From Candidatus Colimorpha enterica (GTDB taxonomy: Bacteria; Bacillota; Clostridia; Oscillospirales; CAG-272): a stretch of 5,258 nt of DNA. The notes below the pieces were generated by a model. The model saw only the letters and a list, made by a program, of their open reading frames with translations. It did not search any database and was not told the origin of the DNA. The position numbers were made by a program, and so were the translations under genes. Numbering within the stretch: position 1 is the first letter of the stretch; each line of letters begins with the position of its first letter. Shown here piece by piece: positions 1-5,258 of the stretch. Location: positions 49,786-55,043 of the forward strand of contig FR891231.1 of assembly GCA_000433515.1 (NCBI GenBank). The letters run 5' to 3'.

Positions 1-7
1 GAAAAAG

Positions 8-13
8 AAAGGA
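8..13 (+). promoter_or_regulatory. Ribosome binding site for the GH36-like lipoprotein
   Basis: AAAGGA lies six bases before the GTG at position 20. It supports this GTG as the start, because the encoded protein then begins directly with a lipoprotein signal peptide and no ATG is available nearby in frame. Only 19 bases precede the gene here, so the promoter or an upstream operon partner is outside the window. Confidence 0.75.
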
Positions 14-19
14 AAAAGC

Positions 20-2257
20 GTGATACGAAAAACCGGGATAATAACCGCTGTCCTGGCGGTATTTACGGCACTTGTCCTCTGCGCCTGTTCGCGTACCGGC
101 GGGGACGACGGGACCGGAAGCGTCACGACAGGCGGGACAGGAGAAGAAGCCGTGCGGAATGACAAGACAGAATTTGTTCTGAAATCGAAAACAACAGAAT
201 CGGTTATCTCGGTGAAAAACGGGGTGCTCTCCCTGTCCTCACTGAAAACCGAAAGCGGAAAAGAAAAGACCGGGGCGCCGACCGATTATGCTCTCCCGGA
301 GGCATATGAGACCGGCACATCGGCAAAGAAAAAATTTGACTGGGTATATCGCGGATATTCTGTATATACCGACGGAAAAGGCGGCAGCGGATACAGATTC
401 ATCTTTGACGACGGCGATGCCGGGGCAGAATACGACGTTTACGCCGTTGTAAGAGCCGATATGCCGGGACCGGTCGAGCTGTTCGGATATCTGACGAACA
501 AGGGAAACCGCGCAATGACGCTTATGCCGGGAGCCTTCTTCCGTGCAAGCACCGGCGGAGACAAGGTTCCGGTGGCATGGACCTTCAACAAGGAAAGCGG
601 CACGGCAGAGGGCTGGAAAGTGCCGTACAATAACCAGCTTGCTTCCGGAAGCGGGATCTATCAGACCGAGCTTACACAGGGAACCACGGCCTCTGCCTAT
701 TCCCGCGTCAACCAGAACTGGAATGACAGCGGCGCGATCCCCATGATGTATCTCGATTACGGCGACAGCGGAGTGTATTTTGCCCTTGAGTGGACGAACG
801 GAAAGCTCTCCGCGACCGGAATGAAGAACAACGGAGCGGTGCTGTCGGTCTGCCTGTACGAACAGGGCTTCAGAACCCAGATACCCGCAGGAGCGGTGTT
901 TTACCTCCCGTCGGTATACATCGGGGCATATGACGGCGACGTTGATATCGGGTCAAATATCTTCAAGCATTGGTTTTTGAGATACAAAGCACCTTCAAAT
1001 CTGCTTGAAGAGAAGGACGAACCCCTGACGCAGGAGGATATGCAGCTCGGCTATGACGTTGCGAAATACGGCATCCAGCAAATCAAGTGGGATTACGGCT
1101 GGTGGTCGGACGAGATCGTCACCGGTCAGTGGAGGACAAACGAGGGACTTCTTGAGGTCAGAAACAGTGCCTATCTCGGCGTTCTGAAGAGCGCGGGCTG
1201 TACGACGCTGAAACGTTTCGTCAGCAAAGCAAACAAAGCCGGGGTAAAGCTGACCCTCTACGTACTTCTGAAGGACACACAGCTTGATCAGCCCGGACTC
1301 CCGACATCGGTTGGAAGGAACGGACATCCCGAGTGGTTCTCAAATATCTGTATAACCGGTGTAGGAAACTCCGCAGACCTCGGAAATGAAGAATGCGTTG
1401 AGTTCTACAAGCAGTATCTCGGCGATTTCTTCAAAAAGAACGGAGTTACGACGTGGCGCTCCGACTTTGAGCCTATCTGCCGTGAATCCGACAAGAAGAA
1501 CCGTCACTTTGCCGGCGGAAACGATGTTCAGTACTGGTGTACGGTCGGTTTCGGTGAGCTTGTTGACTATCTCTCGGAAAACGTCGACGGATTCCGTTAC
1601 GAATCCTGCAGCTCCGGCGGATCGATGAAGGACTTCTTTACAATGTCGAAGGCGTCGGTCATTCAGTGCGAGGATGCTTCGGAGTTCATGTCGGCACACA
1701 TCACATTCTATGACTCATCCTACTGCATACCCGCAGCTCAGCTTCAGCTGCCGGTGAATGCGCTGACGTACACCCCCGGCTCGGAGTATTATTCCGGAAT
1801 CGGAGATTATCTGTACGGCTTCAGATGCACGCTTACCGGAGCGGTAATGCTCAGCAGCTGGGGAGGAGCGTCGCAGGAGGACATTTCCTACTGGGATTAC
1901 TACATAAAGAACCTTTACAATACCGTTATGAAGCCGCTTATCAAGTACGGCGACCTGTATCATATCCTCCCGCGCCCGGACGGCATTCACTGGGACGGAC
2001 TTGAGTATATAGACACCGACTCGGAGAATGAGATAAAGGGCATGGTTCTTCTCTGGAAGCCGACCGATACGGAGGGCGCCGAGAAAACAGTGTATCTCCG
2101 CGGGCTTGACGAAAAAACGACCTACAATCTGAAATTCGAGGACAGACCGGAACAGAACTGCACAAAAACCGGCGCAGAGCTTATGAAAAAAGGGCTTACC
2201 GTCAGGATCGAAGGGCAGAGCGGCTCCGAAATGATCTGGATTTCAGAAGCAAAATGA
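20..2257 (+). CDS. Lipoprotein, divergent GH36-type (melibiase-like) alpha-glycosidase
   Basis: This 745-residue protein starts at GTG and carries a lipoprotein signal (lipobox LCAC, lipidated Cys23) and a Gly/Thr-rich linker to about residue 45, so it should sit on the outer face of the membrane. Residues of about 50-310 look like the N-terminal beta-supersandwich of GH36 enzymes, about 325-640 like the catalytic (beta/alpha)8 barrel, and the last 90 or so like a C-terminal beta-sandwich. Barrel landmarks in order are WDYGWW (Asp358), HPEWF, WRSDFEP (Asp482, aligning with the nucleophile of the family KWDxN motif) and ESCSSGGSMKD (Cys530; Asp538, aligning with the acid/base of CSGGGxRxD). 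Length matches GH36 alpha-galactosidases (about 700-750 residues). GH36 enzymes are retaining alpha-galactosidases or alpha-N-acetylgalactosaminidases. Several binding-motif residues differ here (DDGW reads DYGW, KWDxN reads RSDFE), so the substrate may not be plain alpha-galactose. The fold is likely; the specificity is unknown. Confidence 0.85.
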   Translation: MIRKTGIITAVLAVFTALVLCACSRTGGDDGTGSVTTGGTGEEAVRNDKTEFVLKSKTTESVISVKNGVLSLSSLKTESGKEKTGAPTDYALPEAYETGTSAKKKFDWVYRGYSVYTDGKGGSGYRFIFDDGDAGAEYDVYAVVRADMPGPVELFGYLTNKGNRAMTLMPGAFFRASTGGDKVPVAWTFNKESGTAEGWKVPYNNQLASGSGIYQTELTQGTTASAYSRVNQNWNDSGAIPMMYLDYGDSGVYFALEWTNGKLSATGMKNNGAVLSVCLYEQGFRTQIPAGAVFYLPSVYIGAYDGDVDIGSNIFKHWFLRYKAPSNLLEEKDEPLTQEDMQLGYDVAKYGIQQIKWDYGWWSDEIVTGQWRTNEGLLEVRNSAYLGVLKSAGCTTLKRFVSKANKAGVKLTLYVLLKDTQLDQPGLPTSVGRNGHPEWFSNICITGVGNSADLGNEECVEFYKQYLGDFFKKNGVTTWRSDFEPICRESDKKNRHFAGGNDVQYWCTVGFGELVDYLSENVDGFRYESCSSGGSMKDFFTMSKASVIQCEDASEFMSAHITFYDSSYCIPAAQLQLPVNALTYTPGSEYYSGIGDYLYGFRCTLTGAVMLSSWGGASQEDISYWDYYIKNLYNTVMKPLIKYGDLYHILPRPDGIHWDGLEYIDTDSENEIKGMVLLWKPTDTEGAEKTVYLRGLDEKTTYNLKFEDRPEQNCTKTGAELMKKGLTVRIEGQSGSEMIWISEAK

Positions 2258-2263
2258 CAAATC

Positions 2264-2270
2264 AAAGGAG
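2264..2270 (+). promoter_or_regulatory. Ribosome binding site that fixes the start of the second gene
   Basis: AAAGGAG is seven bases before the ATG at 2278. The reading frame is open from an ATG at 2254, which overlaps the upstream stop as ATGA, and has another ATG at 2272. The Shine-Dalgarno lies inside the coding sequence of the 2254 start and only one base before the 2272 start. Only the 2278 start has normal spacing, and it gives a signal peptide beginning MKK. Confidence 0.8.
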
Positions 2271-2277
2271 AATGGCT

Positions 2278-3261
2278 ATGAAAAAGCTGACACTAATTCT
2301 TGCACTTCTGTTGACTGTTCCCGCCCTGATGTTTTCCTGTGACAAGGGCGGCGACCCGAAGGAAACAGGCGATACTCCTCCCTCCGCGGCAACTACCGGC
2401 AAAAAGGACGAAACCACTCCCTCCGGAAGCACCGGAGTAAGCGAAGAGGAGCAGTATTATTACAATCCCAAGCTGGTAAAATGCTACCGCAAGAACGACA
2501 GAACCATCCTTTTCACTCTTGATACCAAGGTAAAGGATCCCGACGGAAACCTTTTCGAGCATATCTATATAGCAAAAACAGCCGACGGCGACCCGATCGC
2601 AAAGGCAGTCAGCGCGGATTCCTACGGCGGTGAGCTTTCCGATGTGTGGGGGGCAAATTTTGATACCGATATCCCCGAAACCGTGTGGCTCTGCATACGC
2701 GCCCTTGATTCGGAGGACAAAACCTCCCCGGAGATAAAGACAGCACTGTGCGACGTTGTCGAACTCGGAATCTACGGCGGTACAAAGCTGGCTGACGGAA
2801 CAAGAGTCGCGGCGATCGAGACCGGCAAGGAAGTCATCGAGGCAAAGCTCTGGACTGAAGCCAACATCAATTTCGAAAAAGATCCCGATGTGGTCTACAG
2901 CCTGCCGGGAGAAAACGACACCCTTCTGCTCCACGAGGCGGACGGGCAGTCAGTCCTCCTTGCCGCATGGTCGGGCGCCGGCGCGTCTGTTGAATACAAA
3001 TTTACCGGAACGTCGGTAAACATATATAACAACGTGGAAAATGACTCGGTTACAAACGACCTCAGAGTATATCTTGACGGGGAGCTTATCGAGACTGTCG
3101 ACGACAGAAAGCCCTTCAGCATCGTGAGAGAGGGACTTTCTGCCGGTGAGCACACCGTAAAACTCGTTTCAGGTGAAAATTCGACTTCCGTAAGTGCCAC
3201 ACAGGGAGAAAACAACAAGTGGATGTTCTACATCTCCGGCATCCGCTATTCAAACGACTGA
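2278..3261 (+). CDS. Two-domain surface lipoprotein with C-terminal CBM-like jelly-roll domain
   Basis: The 327-residue product begins MKKLTLILALLL and has a slightly unusual lipobox, MFSC (lipid Cys21), followed by a Gly/Thr/Glu/Pro-rich linker to about residue 58. Residues of about 60-165 look all-beta and could be a fibronectin-III-like or similar sandwich; I do not recognise the family. Residues of about 200-325 have alternating beta strands and the pattern VEYKFTGTSVNIYNN, then VYLDGELIETV, then REGLSAGEHTVKLV. This is typical of the jelly-roll domains found beside SGNH/CE2-type esterases and other carbohydrate enzymes. No catalytic motif is visible, so a glycan-binding or accessory role on the membrane surface is inferred. 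The gene follows the glycosidase by 20 bases with its own strong ribosome binding site, so co-transcription is likely. The same motif block recurs in the next gene. A start at 2254 would add eight residues and is disfavoured. Confidence 0.8.
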   Translation: MKKLTLILALLLTVPALMFSCDKGGDPKETGDTPPSAATTGKKDETTPSGSTGVSEEEQYYYNPKLVKCYRKNDRTILFTLDTKVKDPDGNLFEHIYIAKTADGDPIAKAVSADSYGGELSDVWGANFDTDIPETVWLCIRALDSEDKTSPEIKTALCDVVELGIYGGTKLADGTRVAAIETGKEVIEAKLWTEANINFEKDPDVVYSLPGENDTLLLHEADGQSVLLAAWSGAGASVEYKFTGTSVNIYNNVENDSVTNDLRVYLDGELIETVDDRKPFSIVREGLSAGEHTVKLVSGENSTSVSATQGENNKWMFYISGIRYSND

Positions 3262-3269
3262 AATTACAG

Positions 3270-3302
3270 GTCCCCTCTCCGGGCAACCGTCGGAGAGGGG
3301 AC
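3270..3302 (+). terminator. Perfect 12-bp hairpin after the second gene; terminator or mRNA 3'-end structure
   Basis: The arms GTCCCCTCTCCG (3270-3281) and CGGAGAGGGGAC (3291-3302) pair without a mismatch around a nine-base loop, eight bases after the stop codon. No run of T follows, so it is not a standard intrinsic terminator. It could attenuate transcription or protect the 3' end of the two-gene upstream message. A small GGCA/TGCC stem (3303-3314) follows at once. The remaining spacer to 3347 shows no convincing promoter. Confidence 0.55.
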
Positions 3303-3347
3303 GGCAGGGGTGCCTACCGACCCCGATAACCGGAAAAAATAAATCTG

Positions 3348-3353
3348 AAAGGA
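3348..3353 (+). promoter_or_regulatory. Ribosome binding site for the sortase-type surface protein
   Basis: AAAGGA is seven bases before the ATG at 3361 and precedes a clean MKK signal-peptide start, which fixes the start of this gene. Confidence 0.75.
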
Positions 3354-3360
3354 AACTGTT

Positions 3361-4116
3361 ATGAAAAAGTTTACAGCAATTCTCCTCGGCATCGCACTTA
3401 TGACAGCACTCGCCGTCTCGGTTTCAGCCGAATTGAGGATCATCACACCCGACGCGGGGTATGAGGTATATCCGATACTCGGCAACGAAAACGTCACCTT
3501 CTGGTCGATAGAAGAAGACGCAAAATCTGCGAAGATCGATCTGCCTGGAATCGCGGAACTGACTGACGGGATTTACGGCCCGGGCGACGGAATCCAGGTG
3601 TCCTTTGCAAAGAATCCCCAGTCGCATCACCTCCCGGCATTCAAGCTTGTAAAAGGAAGCGATGATCTCTACGCGCAGGGCGTGAACGTTCTCAACAATA
3701 CGGTTGTCGAAATACAGTTCACCGGAACCGCGATAAAGATCGGAACCTGCTACCGCAACGGCGGTACGGGCTCCAGCAAGACCGCAAAGATCCTTGTTGA
3801 CGGCAAGGAAATGCCGCTTGTCAAGGACGCTCTCCAGCCTCCGATCCCCGAGGATGCAAAGGATGACCCGACCGGAAAGGTACACAATACCGATCCTACG
3901 TACTTCTTTGTTGCAGAAGGACTCAAGGACAAAAAGCACACCGTCAGCATCTATGACCTCGAGCAGGGCATCCGTCTTGCTCTCGACCACTACGAGATCA
4001 TTCCCGGAACCGGAGCCGACGAAAAGAACCCGACAACCTCTGACACCGCGCTTATCGTTTCGTTTGTTGCCATCGTTTCGGCGGCAGGCGTCGTTATCGC
4101 AAAGAAAAGAAGATAA
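3361..4116 (+). CDS. Secreted, probably sortase-anchored protein with CBM-like jelly-roll domain
   Basis: The 251-residue product has a Sec signal peptide (MKKFTAILLG onward) with a likely cleavage after VSA at residue 23. The C-terminus has the three parts of a cell-wall sorting signal: NPTTSD at residues 223-228, a hydrophobic helix at about 229-247 and the basic tail KKRR. The mature region looks all-beta. Residues of about 115-220 carry VVEIQFTGTAIKIG, ILVDGKEMPLV and AEGLKDKKHTVSIY, matching in order the motif block in the C-terminal domain of the preceding lipoprotein. Residues of about 30-110 are not recognised. No catalytic residues stand out, so a glycan-binding role at the wall is inferred. 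The motif ends in Ser-Asp where known sorting signals have Gly; if no sortase accepts it, the helix would simply anchor the protein in the membrane. A hairpin spacer separates it from gene 2, so its expression may be partly uncoupled. Confidence 0.8.
   Translation: MKKFTAILLGIALMTALAVSVSAELRIITPDAGYEVYPILGNENVTFWSIEEDAKSAKIDLPGIAELTDGIYGPGDGIQVSFAKNPQSHHLPAFKLVKGSDDLYAQGVNVLNNTVVEIQFTGTAIKIGTCYRNGGTGSSKTAKILVDGKEMPLVKDALQPPIPEDAKDDPTGKVHNTDPTYFFVAEGLKDKKHTVSIYDLEQGIRLALDHYEIIPGTGADEKNPTTSDTALIVSFVAIVSAAGVVIAKKRR
4027..4116 (+). other. C-terminal cell-wall sorting signal (NPTTSD, helix, KKRR)
   Basis: This stretch encodes the last 29 residues and the stop of the surface protein. It starts with NPTTSD, continues with about 19 hydrophobic residues rich in Val, Ala and Ile, and ends in KKRR. 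This is the layout of Gram-positive sortase substrates. NPxTG/NPQTN-type motifs are known for class B sortases; the Ser at the fifth position is a variant. No sortase gene lies in the window. Confidence 0.6.
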
Positions 4117-4130
4117 TCATTGAGATATCC

Positions 4131-4165
4131 GCGGCGGAAGCGACAGGTACCGCGCATTCCGCCGC
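4131..4165 (+). repeat. Stem-loop 1 in the spacer before the hydrolase gene
   Basis: GCGGCGGAA (4131-4139) pairs perfectly with TTCCGCCGC (4157-4165). Three more pairs, GCG (4140-4142) with CGC (4153-4155), extend it past a one-base bulge at 4156, leaving a ten-base loop. It lies 14 bases after the stop of the surface-protein gene. The bases that follow (AACATAGTG) contain no T-run, so intrinsic termination here is doubtful; it may be a 3'-end stabilising structure. Confidence 0.5.
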
Positions 4166-4175
4166 AACATAGTGA

Positions 4176-4195
4176 CCCGACTTCCGGTTGTCGGG
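4176..4195 (+). repeat. Stem-loop 2 in the spacer before the hydrolase gene
   Basis: CCCGAC (4176-4181) pairs with GTCGGG (4190-4195) around an eight-base loop. It is the weakest of the three hairpins in this spacer and is again not followed by a T-run. It could be chance in GC-rich DNA, but its place between two stronger hairpins makes it worth recording. Confidence 0.35.
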
Positions 4196-4225
4196 CTCGG
4201 TAAGCACCCCGGTCATAACAAAAGG

Positions 4226-4272
4226 ACTGCCGGATCCCTCCGTCCCATCGGGCATCGACGGGATCCGGCAGT
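4226..4272 (+). terminator. Stem-loop 3: perfect 13-bp inverted repeat before the hydrolase gene
   Basis: ACTGCCGGATCCC (4226-4238) and GGGATCCGGCAGT (4260-4272) form a mismatch-free 13-bp stem with a 21-base loop; CCC/GGG at 4244-4246 and 4250-4252 can form a small inner stem. ATTT (4273-4276) follows on the + strand. On the - strand the stem is followed by CCTTTTGTTATG, a better T-rich tail. It may be a leaky or bidirectional terminator, an RNA structure in the leader of the hydrolase gene (it ends 16 bases before the ribosome binding site), or a protein-binding inverted repeat. The sequence cannot decide among these. Confidence 0.5.
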
Positions 4273-4288
4273 ATTTCGATTCCACAGG

Positions 4289-4294
4289 AAAGGA
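4289..4294 (+). promoter_or_regulatory. Ribosome binding site that fixes the start of the hydrolase gene
   Basis: AAAGGA is seven bases before the ATG at 4302. The frame is open back to 4188, but the extra 38 residues would be encoded by the hairpin-bearing spacer and would bury the signal peptide. The 4302 start gives a lipoprotein signal beginning at residue 1. Confidence 0.8.
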
Positions 4295-4301
4295 ACAGAC
4301 C

Positions 4302-5216
4302 ATGAAGATTAAAATCACGGTTCTTCTTACGGTATTCATTATGCTTACATCAGTTTTATGCTCCTGCGGGAGCGCATCCGGCGGTGAAGAAGGCTCTGCC
4401 GGATCAACCGCTGAACAGGCTGCGACGGAGGATCCCGGCTTTGCCGGTTATGCCGTCGCCGATTCGGAATATATAAACAAGCGGACAGTCTCGTCCTACT
4501 GCTGTACGAACGAGGCTCTTATTCCGGAGGGCACTGCCGTCACCGGATTTGTTCTTGAATTCCCCGGACTTGACGGAAATTCGTGCCTCGGCGGTTCCAT
4601 GGACAATATGATCGTTTACAATAACTCATTCACAAAGGAATGCGCCGGGCGGGGGATTGTTGTCGCTTATATGTTCCCCGGTCCGTGGAGCTGGATGAAC
4701 AAGGGCGCAGTCAGGATAACCGACCTTGTGGTTGACGCTCTTGCCGACAAATACGGCCTCAGTGAAGGCGAGTTCAGCCTTGTGGTTATGGGCGGAAGCA
4801 TGGGCGGTCAGGCGGCACTTATCTATTCGATGGACAGCCGTCACAAAATCGACGCCTGTGTCGCCCATTGCCCGTGCTATAATGTCGTGGAGTGCTTCTC
4901 GTCACATGAGGCGTTCCCGCGGACATTTCTCTCGGCGGTCAATGCTTACGATATGCCGCTTGAAGAGGCACTGCTCACGATTTCTCCGGAGCAGAGAACG
5001 GCGGATCTGCCGAAGATACCCTATCTCGTCACAGCCGACGAGCTTGACGAGGTCTTTCCGGTCAAGGGCGTGGAGAGATTCGTCGGCGGCATGAAGGATG
5101 CCGGTCACAGCGTTACCTATCTGCGCCTTGCCGACCAGAAGCACGGCGGGATCTCGCAGGCAGACCGCGAGACTATGAATGCGTTTGTGATAAAGTACAG
5201 TAAGGCGAAAAAATGA
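4302..5216 (+). CDS. Lipoprotein alpha/beta-hydrolase (esterase or peptidase-like serine hydrolase)
   Basis: The 304-residue product has a lipoprotein signal with lipobox LCSC (lipid Cys22) and a Gly/Ser/Glu/Ala linker to about residue 46. The rest fits one alpha/beta-hydrolase domain. The nucleophile elbow is MGGSMGG (Ser166). A late DEVFP resembles the acid segment of the S9/esterase group (Asp249; Asp246 is an alternative), and QKHGG supplies His281. An EFPGLDGN stretch after the first strands is placed where these enzymes have the HG-type oxyanion loop. The spacing and order Ser-Asp-His are normal, so it is probably active. Such enzymes include acyl, feruloyl and acetyl esterases and prolyl-oligopeptidase-like peptidases; the sequence does not choose among them. 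Beside a GH36-like enzyme and candidate binding proteins, removal of ester groups from a glycan is a reasonable inference. Its long structured leader suggests expression separate from the genes upstream. Confidence 0.8.
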   Translation: MKIKITVLLTVFIMLTSVLCSCGSASGGEEGSAGSTAEQAATEDPGFAGYAVADSEYINKRTVSSYCCTNEALIPEGTAVTGFVLEFPGLDGNSCLGGSMDNMIVYNNSFTKECAGRGIVVAYMFPGPWSWMNKGAVRITDLVVDALADKYGLSEGEFSLVVMGGSMGGQAALIYSMDSRHKIDACVAHCPCYNVVECFSSHEAFPRTFLSAVNAYDMPLEEALLTISPEQRTADLPKIPYLVTADELDEVFPVKGVERFVGGMKDAGHSVTYLRLADQKHGGISQADRETMNAFVIKYSKAKK

Positions 5217-5258
5217 GGAGCGGGAGACTGAAAGCGGCGGCAATACTGCTGTGCGCGG
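5213..5258 (+). CDS. 5' end of a further exported protein (cut by the window edge)
   Basis: An ATG overlaps the hydrolase stop codon as ATGA, a standard arrangement for translational coupling. The 15 full codons visible read MRSGRLKAAAILLCA: a basic start followed by a hydrophobic run, as in a signal peptide. Cys14 comes early for a lipobox, so the lipid Cys, if any, is probably further on. AAGGCG at 5202-5207 is a weak ribosome binding site. Too little is present to suggest a function beyond probable export and co-expression with the hydrolase. Confidence 0.5.
   Translation, partial: MRSGRLKAAAILLCA

Noticed and set aside
2254..2277. ATGA-overlap start for the second gene
   Set aside because: Although the overlap suggests coupling, the strong AAAGGAG lies downstream of this ATG and is correctly spaced only for 2278.
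2293..2934. Long antisense reading frame (213 codons) opposite the second gene
   Set aside because: It lies wholly inside a well-supported gene, its cysteine-rich translation resembles no known family, and no ribosome binding site or promoter is evident. It is best explained as a codon-bias shadow.
3424..3990. Antisense reading frame (188 codons) opposite the surface-protein gene
   Set aside because: The sense frame has signal peptide, shared domain motifs and sorting signal; the antisense product has none of these and no initiation signal.
4120..4148. Possible promoter with TTGAGA at 4120-4125
   Set aside because: No acceptable -10 box follows at 16-18 bases, and the region is occupied by stem-loop 1.
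3282..4190. CAACCG in the loop of the 3270-3302 hairpin is complementary to CGGTTG in the loop region of the 4176-4195 hairpin (possible long-range pairing)
   Set aside because: Six complementary bases about 900 bases apart are expected by chance in sequence of this composition; there is no further support.
4188..4301. Upstream extension of the hydrolase frame to a start at 4188
   Set aside because: It would translate the stem-loop spacer and bury the lipoprotein signal; the ribosome binding site at 4289-4294 supports 4302.
1..5258. CRISPR arrays, tRNA or rRNA genes, insertion sequences, attachment sites
   Set aside because: No regularly spaced repeats, cloverleaf or rRNA-like sequence, transposase or integrase motifs, or terminal inverted repeats flanking a gene were seen.

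Overview
The window holds four complete genes and the first bases of a fifth, all on the + strand. Every product carries an export signal or something that looks like one. The likely host is a Gram-positive Bacillota, probably an uncultured gut or rumen Clostridia (Oscillospirales-like). The evidence is purine-rich AAAGGA-type ribosome binding sites 6-7 bases before each start, lipoboxes followed by low-complexity Gly/Ser/Thr/Glu linkers, and one protein ending in a sortase-like signal (NPTTSD, membrane helix, KKRR). The taxonomy is inferred; no marker gene is present.

Layout: (1) 20-2257, a large lipoprotein that reads as a divergent GH36-type (melibiase clan) alpha-glycosidase. (2) 2278-3261, a lipoprotein with two predicted beta-sandwich domains, the second resembling a carbohydrate-binding jelly roll; only 20 bases separate it from gene 1. 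(3) 3262-3360, a spacer with a perfect 12-bp hairpin. (4) 3361-4116, a secreted, probably sortase-anchored protein whose core shares a motif block with the C-terminal domain of gene 2. (5) 4117-4301, a 185-base spacer holding three successive stem-loops. (6) 4302-5216, a lipoprotein alpha/beta-hydrolase with a recognisable Ser-Asp-His triad. (7) 5213-5258, the start of another exported protein, overlapping gene 4 by ATGA.

Taken together this looks like part of a cell-surface glycan-handling locus: a tethered glycosidase, two tethered candidate sugar-binding proteins (one on the membrane, one on the wall) and a tethered esterase or peptidase-like hydrolase. No transporter or regulator is visible; they may lie outside the window. 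The least ordinary points are the altered substrate-binding motifs of the GH36-like enzyme, the domain shared by genes 2 and 3 with different anchoring, and the hairpin-rich spacers. Nothing indicates a mobile element, CRISPR array or RNA gene.
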